Shown piece after piece: positions 32,872 through 41,327 of a stretch of DNA of 64,000 nt (the stretch's first letter is position 1; each line of letters begins with the position of its first letter). Under the pieces are notes generated by a model. That model made no database searches and was not told where the DNA came from. It saw only the letters and a list, made by a program, of their open reading frames with translations. A program made the position numbers and the translations under genes. Origin of the DNA: Anaerolineae bacterium (GTDB taxonomy: Bacteria > Chloroflexota > Anaerolineae > Aggregatilineales > J027); assembly GCA_008933735.1 (NCBI GenBank), contig WBUL01000007.1:124001-188000 (forward strand). Direction: 5' to 3'.

Positions 32872-34411
32872 CTTCCGGCAACAACAAGCGCCAGACAGTT
32901 ACAAATCCGTCGCCATGCGGCTTATCAAACCGCGTCATAAACTCTGCCCGTACCAGCCAGTTATCCCTGGATTCTGGCAGGTCGCCCTCAGCAATCAAAT
33001 ACACCGGAATCTCCCTCAGCAAACGAGCCAGAACAAAAGGAATCGTACTGCGCCGCGCTGGGTTGGCGAAGTCGAATGCCTTGTCGCAGTCGTAATGCAA
33101 ATCAGGGAATTGGTACAGGGATGGAATGCAAAAACGTGTGCCTAAAAGGGCCTGTACAGTGCCTTCATAGGGTTCGCCGTTGTCCTGCACATATTCCAGG
33201 GCATCCAGCAGCGCATAGGCCGTGAACGAACCCTCAAAATAATTCTGCGTGTCCAGCCAGGGCATGTGGAGTTGGGTCGGATCGCTGGAAGCTTTCTGGG
33301 CAAACGGTATCGAAAACAGCGCTGACCAGATGATCACAACGGATGCAGCCGCATAAAATGCCTGTTTGGGCTGCCTGATAAGCGTCTCCGCCAGAATCAT
33401 GATTCCGGCACCAAACAGGACAGCAATTGCAGGGGTTCCAGCCGTCATGTAACGGCTCTGGAAAGAATTGCGCCCTACCAGGAAAAATGTCGTCAGCCAT
33501 GCCAGCGCCAACCACAGTAAAACGAGGAAGATCTGCTTTCGGGACTGCTTAAAATACAGTCCAAGGGGTGTCTGGATCAATAGAAGCACGGTAACAGGCA
33601 GCGAGACCAGCAGCACCATTTTTTCCCACGCATCACCCAGCTTCCCCAGAAAAGTATCGGCTTTGGTGGTGGTATTGACCAGCCAGGTATCGTAGATCGC
33701 GTAATCCACGCCCTGGTAATATTGAATAGCGGCGGGAACCAGCACCAGCGACCACAACCCGATCACCACCAGAACCGCCCGGAGTCCATGTGGAAAGTAG
33801 CGCACAAACATGTCTTTGATCGAGGTATAGTGGGAAAACAGCGCTACCGCAAACAGGGGCATAAAAGCGACAAAAGCCATCGTTAATTTGGCGGCAGGGG
33901 TCAGCGCCAGGAACACCCCCACCCACAGCGCCCGTTTATAGGTGGGATTCGCCGCAAATCGGATGCTCTGCCACACCAAAACCGTTGATATAAAACCTGC
34001 CCAGGGATCGGAAAGGGCCATCCGTTCAAAGAAAAAAGCGAATGGCAGCAGGGCATAAAAAGCTGCCGCAATCAATGCCGCCCGCTCATTAAAAAGCCGC
34101 CGCGTGATGACAAACACCACTGCCCCCGTGAGCAGTGAACTCAGGGCCACACTCATCCGCGACAGAAAAAAGGCAGTGTCGTTTTGTTTGAGGTCAAAAA
34201 TGCCGGGAACAAAATAAAACAGAAATTTCCCATGACTTTCAACGGCGGGATGCTGCTTAAAATCATAGACCACCGCCGCCCGCCGAATGTGATTACTTTC
34301 ATCCACAAACAGCGGCAGTGCGGTAATGTGATGTGACCGGATAAACAGGTGGATCAGAAAAATCAGCAGCAGCAGGGCATATGTTGAGATGGGAGTTTTT
34401 TTCGGTTGCAC
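32843..34411 (-). CDS. GT39-family membrane glycosyltransferase
   Basis: 522 residues, about 10-11 membrane segments. The first outer loop contains 'LPLFVDESNHIRRAAVVYDF', with the acidic Asp-Glu pair typical of PMT/ArnT-like GT-C enzymes, and 'FLSRMSVALSSLLTGAVVFVITRRLF' follows. A soluble C-terminal part (about 395-522) faces outside. It would transfer a sugar from a polyprenyl-phosphate donor at the outer membrane face. Neighbours do not reveal the acceptor. The SD is not strong. Confidence 0.82.
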   Translation of the reverse strand: MQPKKTPISTYALLLLIFLIHLFIRSHHITALPLFVDESNHIRRAAVVYDFKQHPAVESHGKFLFYFVPGIFDLKQNDTAFFLSRMSVALSSLLTGAVVFVITRRLFNERAALIAAAFYALLPFAFFFERMALSDPWAGFISTVLVWQSIRFAANPTYKRALWVGVFLALTPAAKLTMAFVAFMPLFAVALFSHYTSIKDMFVRYFPHGLRAVLVVIGLWSLVLVPAAIQYYQGVDYAIYDTWLVNTTTKADTFLGKLGDAWEKMVLLVSLPVTVLLLIQTPLGLYFKQSRKQIFLVLLWLALAWLTTFFLVGRNSFQSRYMTAGTPAIAVLFGAGIMILAETLIRQPKQAFYAAASVVIIWSALFSIPFAQKASSDPTQLHMPWLDTQNYFEGSFTAYALLDALEYVQDNGEPYEGTVQALLGTRFCIPSLYQFPDLHYDCDKAFDFANPARRSTIPFVLARLLREIPVYLIAEGDLPESRDNWLVRAEFMTRFDKPHGDGFVTVWRLLLPEASSTSGVLP

Positions 34412-34517
34412 GAGTGTCTCTTCTATTAACGACGTAACAGGACTTCCATACCGATTCTACGCAGGGAATTTTGTGAAAGTTGCACTCAGCCGCCAGCTAT
34501 TGTGACGGCTGATCCCG

Positions 34518-34955
34518 CTAATAAAGCGGGGGGCGGGCAGTTAATTGATACAGAAACAGAAGCACCCGTTCGGTGATGCCAATATGATCGTGATGCTCCT
34601 CATGGCTGCCAAATTCATAGTTGTTGAGGTAATCCATCAGGCGGGTGATTTCGCCTGCATCCAGCCAGAGTCCCCCGCACCTCTGGCAAATATCCATTTT
34701 GACGCCGGAATGATCCTCAAATTCAAACTCCATTAACGGCGAGCCATCCTCTGGGCAGAAGCGGCCTCTGTGTTCTTGCAAGGTTTCGCCCGTGTGGACT
34801 TCCAGAATGGGCGTCTCCTGCATTTCGGTCAGGGCCTGCAAAGCATCCACTCGCAGCCAGTAGCCGCCCTGTTCCGGGTCTTTGAACAGAGTCACGTTGT
34901 TAATGGTCACTTCTTGCAGCAGTGCACCGCTGACAGGCGATTTCAGTTCAGCCAT
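34518..34955 (-). CDS. TFIIB-type zinc-ribbon protein (zf-TFIIB)
   Basis: 145 residues. A zinc ribbon of the zf-TFIIB family is seen at about 60-110: 'FCPEDGSPL' (first cysteine with a following acidic residue), 'DICQRCGGLWLDAGEI'. The CxxCgG.WLD.gE pattern is diagnostic. The N-terminal part is beta-rich, the C-terminus amphipathic. Function is unknown. It is transcribed alone between argS and GT39 on the minus strand, 89 nt before the argS stop region. Confidence 0.82.
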   Translation of the reverse strand: MAELKSPVSGALLQEVTINNVTLFKDPEQGGYWLRVDALQALTEMQETPILEVHTGETLQEHRGRFCPEDGSPLMEFEFEDHSGVKMDICQRCGGLWLDAGEITRLMDYLNNYEFGSHEEHHDHIGITERVLLFLYQLTARPPLY

Positions 34956-35044
34956 CTTGTTTATCCTTCCCTAAGTCAGCCAGGGTTTGGTTTCTAAAAA
35001 CCGCGCTCCCTTTCTAACTCTATTTTACGCCTGAATTCCAACCG

Positions 35045-36754
35045 CTACATCCGTTCCGGTGCGGTCATACCCATGATTCCCAACACACGGACAAAGACCA
35101 CCCTTGCCATCCGGTAAAATTGCAGCCGCGCACGCGCCAATGCTTCTGGCACCTCGCTGTGCAGCACGCGAACATCATCGTAAAGCGGATGAAAGACCCG
35201 TGCCAGATCCAGCGCCCAGAATGCAATCTGATGCGGCGCAAGATTCTCATAGGCAAACACCAATTGTTCCGGTAGTTCCAGCGCTTTACGGATAAATGCC
35301 AATTCGCCCGCCCCCAGCAGCGACAAGTCCGCGCCCTCATCCCAGTTTTCAGGGTAGCCATTTTGCTCCACCTGCCGGAAAATCCCACAGCAGCGCACAT
35401 GAGCATTTTGAATGTAATACACTGGATTTTCGTTCGACTGCTCTTTGGCTTTCTCAAAATTGAAATCCAGGTGGCTGTCAGCGGAACGCGCCAGCATAAA
35501 GTACCGCACCACATCTCGTCCCACTTCGTCAATCAGGTCATCCAGCGTGACGTAATTCCCGGCACGGGTGCTCATTTTATTTTCCCCAAACGTCACAAAC
35601 TGATGCAGCACCACATCGACTTTGGAGGCATCGTAGCCAAGGGCCTGCAACCCGCGAGCAACTGTCTGGGCTTCAATTATGTGATCTGTGCCAAAAACAT
35701 CAATAATCCGCTCGAATCCGCGACCCAGTTTGTTGATATGATAGGCAATATCAGGCAAAACATAAGTGGGTTCACCATTGGATTTGACCACAACGCGATC
35801 TTCTTTATCCCCAAGCTGCGTGCTGCGAAACCAGACGGCGGGTTTAGTCAGGTTTTCTTTTCTGGCTTTGTCAAGTTCGTCCTCGGCAGCACCTTCGCGG
35901 GTCACTGCCTCGTAGATAAAACCCTTTGAGCGAAGCTGCTCCAATACTTCCCATACGGACTGATCGTCATAGACGAACTGCTCATTGAAAAAGTGGTCAA
36001 ATTTGATGCCGACCCGTGCCAGGGTCGTTTCAATCATCTTAAAAATGCGGGCTTCTGCGTACTCCTTGAAGGGCTTCCAGTCAGCTTGCATCCAGGCGCT
36101 GCCTACTTCCGCCTTGAGTTCCTCCGCAACCGTGATGAGGTAATCCCCCTGATACCCATTTTCTGGTAGTTCCGCATCCTGCCCCAGACTCTGTAAATAC
36201 CGCGCCTTAAGACTGTTGCCAAGCAGGGTCATTTGTGCGCCGGCATTGTTGAAGTAATATTCACGTTCGACCGTCCAGCCGCATTCCATGAGCAGGTTCG
36301 CCAGAGTATCGCCCAGAATCGCGCCGCGTGTTCGCCCGATATGCAGCGGCCCGGTAGGATTCGCGCTCACAAATTCTACCTGCGCTTTTTTGCCATGCCC
36401 AATGTCCTGCTGACCGAAGGTTTCCCCAGCAGCAATGATTGTTCTGACCTGCTGGCGCACCCAGTTTTCCGACAAACGGAAATTGACAAATCCCGGCGGC
36501 GCAACCTCAACACTTTGCAGAAAATCTGCCTGTGGGAAGTGCAGCTTGATTGCATCTGCAATATCAAGCGGTTTTTTGCCAGCGGGCTTCGCCAGAGCCA
36601 GCGCCACTGGAGAGCCATAGTCGCCCTGATCAGCTTTTTTCGCGGGATTCACTGAAATTTCCGGCAGGTCAAAGACAGGGAGTGTTCCGTCTTGCTGCGC
36701 GGCGAGAATAGCTTCTCGGATCAGGTGTTGAATTTGCTGTGGAAGGGGTTTCAA
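35045..36754 (-). CDS. argS: Arginyl-tRNA synthetase
   Basis: 569 residues, class I aminoacyl-tRNA synthetase that charges tRNA(Arg) with arginine using ATP. Visible: an N-terminal arginyl-specific additional domain (1-110), the HIGH motif in 'NPTGPLHIGRTRGAI' (about 130), the KMSKS counterpart as 'ENKMSTRAGNYVTLDDL' (about 395), and the DALR anticodon-binding C-terminal domain ('NAHVRCCGIFRQ' to the end 'RVFVRVLGIMGMTAPERM'). It is full length with no breaks. It faces the nuclease-like gene head-to-head across 81 nt. Confidence 0.97.
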   Translation of the reverse strand: MKPLPQQIQHLIREAILAAQQDGTLPVFDLPEISVNPAKKADQGDYGSPVALALAKPAGKKPLDIADAIKLHFPQADFLQSVEVAPPGFVNFRLSENWVRQQVRTIIAAGETFGQQDIGHGKKAQVEFVSANPTGPLHIGRTRGAILGDTLANLLMECGWTVEREYYFNNAGAQMTLLGNSLKARYLQSLGQDAELPENGYQGDYLITVAEELKAEVGSAWMQADWKPFKEYAEARIFKMIETTLARVGIKFDHFFNEQFVYDDQSVWEVLEQLRSKGFIYEAVTREGAAEDELDKARKENLTKPAVWFRSTQLGDKEDRVVVKSNGEPTYVLPDIAYHINKLGRGFERIIDVFGTDHIIEAQTVARGLQALGYDASKVDVVLHQFVTFGENKMSTRAGNYVTLDDLIDEVGRDVVRYFMLARSADSHLDFNFEKAKEQSNENPVYYIQNAHVRCCGIFRQVEQNGYPENWDEGADLSLLGAGELAFIRKALELPEQLVFAYENLAPHQIAFWALDLARVFHPLYDDVRVLHSEVPEALARARLQFYRMARVVFVRVLGIMGMTAPERM

Positions 36755-36802
36755 ACGTGCATACTCCTACACTTATTTCACCAGTATTCTAACAGCCTCC
36801 CC

Positions 36803-36811
36803 TGATACAAT
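36803..36811 (+). promoter_or_regulatory. Extended -10 element before the nuclease-like gene
   Basis: TGATACAAT (TG-N-TACAAT) lies 24 nt before ATG 36836; an AAAAGGA site precedes the ATG. No good -35 was found. Confidence 0.4.
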
Positions 36812-36835
36812 ATAAGGTGAAAAAAGGAACAAATT

Positions 36836-37645
36836 ATGCATACCATACCGCCCGATGTCACTCTGATGATTGACCGCTTGCAGCAGGCAGGCTATCAGGT
36901 CAGCCGGGATGCCAAAGGCAGTTATTATCAGGGAATGCTTAAGCTGGCGGGCGATTTAGCAGGCATGGCCTTTCTGCGTCACGAACCCATTCTCCGTCTG
37001 CTGACCAATGCCCAGGTCAGGAAAGGCATCGCTTATACCTTCGGTGAAATGAAAGCGATTGCCCTGCCCCGCCAGGATACGGAAAAATTCGCCAGATTAA
37101 TGCAGGACTTGGCGGGCCGGCAACTATTCATACGCGGGTATGTCCTTCAATGCCCGGTGTGCAGTCTGGAGTTGTGGTATCCCCTGTCCGACATCAACGA
37201 ACAGATGCGCTGTCAGGGATGCCGTTCCTGGTTTCAACTGCCCCTGGAACTCAACTTTGCTTACCGTTTAAATCACCTGTTCGCAGTAGGCGTCAACCAG
37301 GGGGCGCTGTCGGTGCTGCTCACCGCCCTTTACTTGCAGCGGAATTCTCAGGCGATGGTCTGGGATGCGAACTACCAGCTAAAAAAGAATGGCGAAAAAA
37401 TCGAGCTGGATCTGATCGCCATTTGCGATGGAATGCTGGTACTGGCGGAATGCAAAGATAATTTTAAATCCGAGGAGATTACGGGTCAGTTGCGAAATAC
37501 CCTGTGCCTCGCTGATGACATTGGCGCAGACCGATTTATTTTTGCGACCTTAAAAACTGAAATTCCCCCGTCAATTGCTGATGTACTGGAGAATCGGGGA
37601 ACACTGCTTCAGCGGGCAGAATTGCTTGCCTCTACCGGCGAATGA
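36836..37645 (+). CDS. Zinc-ribbon protein with PD-(D/E)xK nuclease-like C-terminus
   Basis: 269 residues. The N-terminal 100 residues are not recognised. Cys106/Cys109 ('CPVC') and Cys126/Cys129 ('CQGC') form a zinc ribbon. The C-terminal domain (about 165-269) carries 'EKIELDLIAICDGMLVLAECKDN', where Asp192 and Glu205-x-Lys207 match the PD-(D/E)xK catalytic core found in restriction and repair nucleases. It is followed by 'LADDIGADRFIFAT', the usual Rossmann-like continuation. It may be a DNA-processing enzyme, or a nuclease fold used for binding. It overlaps the convergent ABC permease gene by 14 nt. No methyltransferase partner is adjacent. Confidence 0.65.
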   Translation: MHTIPPDVTLMIDRLQQAGYQVSRDAKGSYYQGMLKLAGDLAGMAFLRHEPILRLLTNAQVRKGIAYTFGEMKAIALPRQDTEKFARLMQDLAGRQLFIRGYVLQCPVCSLELWYPLSDINEQMRCQGCRSWFQLPLELNFAYRLNHLFAVGVNQGALSVLLTALYLQRNSQAMVWDANYQLKKNGEKIELDLIAICDGMLVLAECKDNFKSEEITGQLRNTLCLADDIGADRFIFATLKTEIPPSIADVLENRGTLLQRAELLASTGE

Positions 37646-38528
37646 GGGTCGGGTCAAGGGCGTCTCGCAGGCCGTCACCGACAAAGTTAAAGGCCAGCAC
37701 AATCAGACTGATCAGCGCTCCCGGCGCAGCCCACATCCACCAGGCAATCAGCAGCCACGCTTTGGCATCATGAAGCATGTTCCCCAGGCTGGCGTTCGGA
37801 GGTCTGATCCCCAGCCCAATAAAACTCAACGCGGCTTCACTTAAGATGGCGGTTGGCACTGCCAGTGTCGCAGCGACCACGATAGCCCCAAGGGCATTGG
37901 GAAGCAGATGCACCAGCACAATGCGCTGCGGGGACACGCCAATTGAACGCGCAGCCACTACAAATTCACGCTCTTTGAGCGACATAAAATCCGCACGCAC
38001 CAGCCGCGAAATGTCCATCCAGCTAAACATCCCTAAAATTAAAACAATATTCCAGATATTTGGCTTGAGGAGCGCGTTTAAAGCCAGAAACAAGATAAAA
38101 CTTGGCACGGATAGAAACACATCCACGACTCGCATCAGGATGTTATCCAGGATGCCGCCCGCATAACCGGAAATCGCACCCACCAGCACCCCAAACCCGA
38201 TGCTGATAAACATGGCGAGAAAACCAACCAGGAGCGAAATTCGCATCCCATATAGCGAACGTGAAAGAATATCCCGGTTAAAGTTATCCGTACCCAAAAG
38301 GTGCTCGCTGGAAGGCGATTGAGGCAAACCGCGAGTCTCTCGCGCAGCGCGGGGGTCAATGTCGTTGGGATCATACGGGGAAAGCTGTGGAGCAAGCAGC
38401 GCCAGAACCGCCAGGGCAGAAAGGATCACAAGGCTCAGCATCGCCAGTCTGTGCCGCCGGAAGTTGCGCCACATGACCTTAAACAGGCTGTCCGGCACAT
38501 GGGTGATTTCAACAACCTGATTAGACAT
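37632..38528 (-). CDS. Peptide/nickel-type ABC transporter permease (DppC-like)
   Basis: 298 residues with about six membrane helices. N-terminal 'MWRNFRRHRLAMLSLVIL' and 'LSPYDPNDID', 'HLLGTDNFNRDILSRSLYG' are DppC/OppC hallmarks, and the EAA loop 'EREFVVAARSIGVSPQRIVLVHLLPN' binds the ATPase. It forms the membrane channel together with the DppB-like product. ATG 38528 is chosen, which overlaps the DppB stop by 8 nt; an upstream start at 38588 would lie deep in the DppB gene. Confidence 0.92.
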   Translation of the reverse strand: MSNQVVEITHVPDSLFKVMWRNFRRHRLAMLSLVILSALAVLALLAPQLSPYDPNDIDPRAARETRGLPQSPSSEHLLGTDNFNRDILSRSLYGMRISLLVGFLAMFISIGFGVLVGAISGYAGGILDNILMRVVDVFLSVPSFILFLALNALLKPNIWNIVLILGMFSWMDISRLVRADFMSLKEREFVVAARSIGVSPQRIVLVHLLPNALGAIVVAATLAVPTAILSEAALSFIGLGIRPPNASLGNMLHDAKAWLLIAWWMWAAPGALISLIVLAFNFVGDGLRDALDPTLIRR

Positions 38529-39492
38529 AGCGGATTCGCGGGTCAGCCCAGTGATAGGCCACATCAGCGACAAAATTGCCCAGAACAATAAAAATCGCGG
38601 AAAGCATGGTGACGCCCATGATAATCGGATAATCGCGTTTAAGGGCAGCGTTCACCGCCAGCAGCCCCATACCAGGCCAGCCAAAAACAAACTCAATGAT
38701 AAACGCGCCAGAAACCAGATTTGGAATAGACAGCCCGACGAGGGTAATCATCGGCAAAATCGCATTTCGCAGCGCATGGAGGAACAATACACGCCGTTCG
38801 CGGGCACCTTTGGCCCGCGCAGTCCGGATATAATCCTGAGAAAGGGTATCCAGCAGGCTCGAACGCTGGTAACGTACCCACCGGGCCAGCGAAGCCGCGC
38901 TGAGCGCCACCGTAGGCAGGATCAGATGCTCGCCGACATCCCGGACTTTTGCCCACCCTTCGTACTCTTCCCGCACATTTCGCATTCCGGTAATAGGCAG
39001 CCAACCGAGTTCTACCCCAAAAACCTGAATAATAAACAAAGCGACAATGAAACCGGGTACGCTCAGCCCTACGAACGAGATAAAGGTCACCAGGTAATCC
39101 AGCAGAGTGTAGCGGTACACAGCGGACAAAATACCAATCGGAATCGACAGAAAGATTGTCACCAGCAGTGAGGCCCCACCCAGCAGAAGCGTATTTGGCA
39201 GACGGTCCAGGATTTCCTCCTCAACGGGGCGGCGTGCGGAAAGCGAAAAACCGAAATCCCCCCGAACCGCATTCTCTAACCACTGCCAGTACTGCACCGG
39301 CAGCGGATCGTCCAGCCCTAAATCCGAGCGAAGCCTGGCTAAATCTTCCTTACTGGGCGGCGGCTTGTTCGGGTCAATGTAGACCCCTGTCGGATCGCCC
39401 GGCGCAGACCGGATGATGCCAAAAGACAGGATCGAAATGCCGATGAGCAATGGGATCATTTGCACAATTCGGCGGATCAAATAGAGAATCAT
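38521..39492 (-). CDS. Peptide/nickel-type ABC transporter permease (DppB-like)
   Basis: 323 residues, six membrane helices. N-terminal 'LIRRIVQMIPLLIGISILSFGIIRSAPGDPT' is the DppB signature, and the EAA loop 'SQDYIRTARAKGARERRVLFLHALRNAILP' is complete. It pairs with the DppC-like permease and the substrate-binding protein encoded upstream. Only the permeases and binding protein are present; the DppD/DppF ATPases are not encoded in the window. A double hairpin separates it from the binding-protein gene. Confidence 0.92.
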   Translation of the reverse strand: MILYLIRRIVQMIPLLIGISILSFGIIRSAPGDPTGVYIDPNKPPPSKEDLARLRSDLGLDDPLPVQYWQWLENAVRGDFGFSLSARRPVEEEILDRLPNTLLLGGASLLVTIFLSIPIGILSAVYRYTLLDYLVTFISFVGLSVPGFIVALFIIQVFGVELGWLPITGMRNVREEYEGWAKVRDVGEHLILPTVALSAASLARWVRYQRSSLLDTLSQDYIRTARAKGARERRVLFLHALRNAILPMITLVGLSIPNLVSGAFIIEFVFGWPGMGLLAVNAALKRDYPIIMGVTMLSAIFIVLGNFVADVAYHWADPRIRYV

Positions 39493-39516
39493 AGGCGGAG
39501 TCCATCATAATCCACC

Positions 39517-39541
39517 CTCCCCTCTGTAAAACAGAGAGGAG
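39517..39541 (-). other. Second intercistronic hairpin between binding protein and permeases
   Basis: CTCCCCTCTGT (39517-39527) and ACAGAGAGGAG (39531-39541) form an 11-bp stem (one wobble on the transcript) with a 3-nt loop, 25 nt before the DppB ATG. It has no U-run and may stabilise the downstream mRNA end. Confidence 0.6.
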
Positions 39542-39544
39542 TCG

Positions 39545-39573
39545 TAAAAAAATCCCCCTCTGAAAACAGAGAG
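39545..39573 (-). terminator. Leaky terminator/attenuator after the binding-protein gene
   Basis: On the minus strand an 8-bp stem (TCTCTCTG / CAGAGGGG, with wobbles) and TTTT loop is followed within 2 nt by a run of seven T. It begins 4 nt after the stop of the binding-protein gene and would lower permease expression relative to the binding protein, a common arrangement in ABC operons. Confidence 0.6.
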
Positions 39574-39576
39574 ATG

Positions 39577-41211
39577 TTAGTTTTCGTAAATCCGTTCGGG
39601 GTGACGGAAGTTCGTCCCAATGGAATTATCGAGAACAGCGTCATCAATATTGAAGCGAGAACTTAGCACCGTTGGCTCCGTATTACGATACAGAGGGATG
39701 GTTGGCAGGTCTTCCCACAGGATCGCTTCAATCTGTTCGTAAATTGCCATGCGTTCGTCAAAATTACTGACTACACGTGCTTGTTCAAACAGGGCGTTGA
39801 TCTCTTCGTTGCGATAGTTAGACAAATTCGGTCCCAGCGCGTCCGTCCACATGTAGAAATTCGCGTAGCTGTTGGGTTCCGGCCCGATCTGACTCCAGCC
39901 AGAGGTATGGACTTCATAGGGTTTGTCTTCAACACGTTCCTGGTAAATCTGTTCCACCAGGGTTGCCAGGTCACGCTGTTCCAGGTTGACCTTGATGCCG
40001 ATGTCTTCCCAGTACTGCTGGACAACAACCGCATACTTATCATAGTCGCGGAAGCCAGCCGTAAAAGTCACGATGTTGATTTCCCACGGTTCGCCGTTTA
40101 AATCGCGGAAGCCATCGCCATCCGAGTCGGCAATGCCGAGCTCATCCAACATCTGACCGGCACGTTCGGGGTCGTAATCGTAACCACCAAGTTTATCCTG
40201 ATTGTAAAACGGCACCACATGATCAAAGTGCGAATTATGCACTACACCATAGCCCTGCCGCACAATGTCCACAACCGCCTGACGATCAATAGCAATCATC
40301 AGAGCCCTACGTACCTGAGGCTCTTTGAACTGGTCAAGCGACAGGTTGAAGAACATCTGGAACAGACTGTCGGATTCGGCAATAGCAACCTGATAATCCG
40401 AATTGCCTTCGAACAACGGAACAGATGCGCCAGGGATATTGGGCAAAAAGTCAACTTCACCGGTTTGCAGCGCAGCTACCTGTGTTTGCTGATCGGGAAT
40501 AATGCGGAAAATGATCCGATCCAGACAGGGGCGGCCCCGGAAGTAGTCCTCATGCGCTTCCAGCACAATGCTCTCGCCTGTGTTCCATTCCACGACCTTG
40601 AACGGCCCCGTGCCAATCGGTTCACGATTGAACGGGCCTTCGCGCAGATCCTGACCTTCCAGCACATGCTTCGGCACAATCGGCACACTGATGTCCGTGA
40701 AGAAAGAGGCATTCGGTTCCGTTAAGGTCGCGACTACCGTGTAATCATCGACAGCTTCAAACAGGATAGGTTCGCCATTTTGCAGGAAACGTGGGCGGAA
40801 CGGCGCGATATCTTCTTCCGAAGTCTGGATCGTGTTGAAGGTGTATACTACGTCTTCAGCAGTCAGTTCTTCACCATCATGCCATTTCACCCCCTGGTGC
40901 AGATTAAAAGTCCAGGTCAGACCATCATCGCTCACGGTCCAGCTATCGGCCAGATCGCCTTTGATTTCCGTGCCCCAGTTTTCGCCGCCCAGTGTGAGCG
41001 GATTAAAAATATATGACAGGACAGCCACCGACGCGCCGTCATTCGCATAAACACCATTCAGACTGACCGGATCGCTGCCAATAGCGGTAATGAGAGTGCC
41101 GCCCGTATTGGGGCACGCAAAAGCATCCTGGGCAGAAACCGCCGGAATTGCCAGCACGCTTACCAACATTATTACCAGTATCGTGAAAGTGAGGAAATAT
41201 CTTGGCTTCAT
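39577..41211 (-). CDS. Peptide-type ABC transporter substrate-binding protein (SBP_bac_5)
   Basis: 544 residues. A signal peptide ('MKPRYFLTFTILVIMLVSVLAIPAVSAQ') without lipobox precedes a family-5 solute-binding domain: 'LADSWTVSDDGLTWTFNLHQGVKWHDGEELTAEDVVYTF' and 'GTGPFKVVEWN' are hallmark segments. It would capture oligopeptides or other ligands outside the membrane and deliver them to the DppB/DppC-like permeases. The lack of a lipid anchor means it is either retained by the signal helix or released. It is driven by a good promoter at 41243-41272. Confidence 0.93.
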   Translation of the reverse strand: MKPRYFLTFTILVIMLVSVLAIPAVSAQDAFACPNTGGTLITAIGSDPVSLNGVYANDGASVAVLSYIFNPLTLGGENWGTEIKGDLADSWTVSDDGLTWTFNLHQGVKWHDGEELTAEDVVYTFNTIQTSEEDIAPFRPRFLQNGEPILFEAVDDYTVVATLTEPNASFFTDISVPIVPKHVLEGQDLREGPFNREPIGTGPFKVVEWNTGESIVLEAHEDYFRGRPCLDRIIFRIIPDQQTQVAALQTGEVDFLPNIPGASVPLFEGNSDYQVAIAESDSLFQMFFNLSLDQFKEPQVRRALMIAIDRQAVVDIVRQGYGVVHNSHFDHVVPFYNQDKLGGYDYDPERAGQMLDELGIADSDGDGFRDLNGEPWEINIVTFTAGFRDYDKYAVVVQQYWEDIGIKVNLEQRDLATLVEQIYQERVEDKPYEVHTSGWSQIGPEPNSYANFYMWTDALGPNLSNYRNEEINALFEQARVVSNFDERMAIYEQIEAILWEDLPTIPLYRNTEPTVLSSRFNIDDAVLDNSIGTNFRHPERIYEN

Positions 41212-41242
41212 AATAAGGCTTGCTCCTCATGAGAATGAGATG

Positions 41243-41272
41243 ATTATACTCGCCCCGAATTCGGAAAGACAA
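41243..41272 (-). promoter_or_regulatory. Promoter of the peptide ABC operon
   Basis: On the minus strand, TTGTCT (41272-41267) and TATAAT (41248-41243) are 18 nt apart; GAGGAG follows about 11 nt before ATG 41211. The -35 is identical to that of the HTH-TPR operon promoter. Confidence 0.65.
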
Positions 41273-41300
41273 TTCTTTCAGCGCCATGCTGGTTTATAAT
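41272..41300 (+). promoter_or_regulatory. Promoter of the RNase H gene
   Basis: TTCTTT (41272-41277) and a perfect TATAAT (41295-41300) are 17 nt apart. Transcription would begin near 41307, after the in-frame ATGs at 41286 and 41301, supporting ATG 41328 with AAAAGG about 10 nt upstream. Confidence 0.55.
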
Positions 41301-41327
41301 ATGAAAGTCAAAAAAGGTATTTTGTCT

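Noticed and set aside
34487-34532. Hairpins near the end of the zinc-ribbon gene as a terminator
   Set aside because: Stems exist (CAGCCG/CGGCTG and CCGCT/AGCGG), but the second overlaps the coding end and neither has a U-run.
38551-39171. 206-codon plus-strand frame opposite the DppB-like gene
   Set aside because: Antisense shadow: low complexity in charged residues, no ribosome-binding site, while the minus-strand frame is a clear permease.
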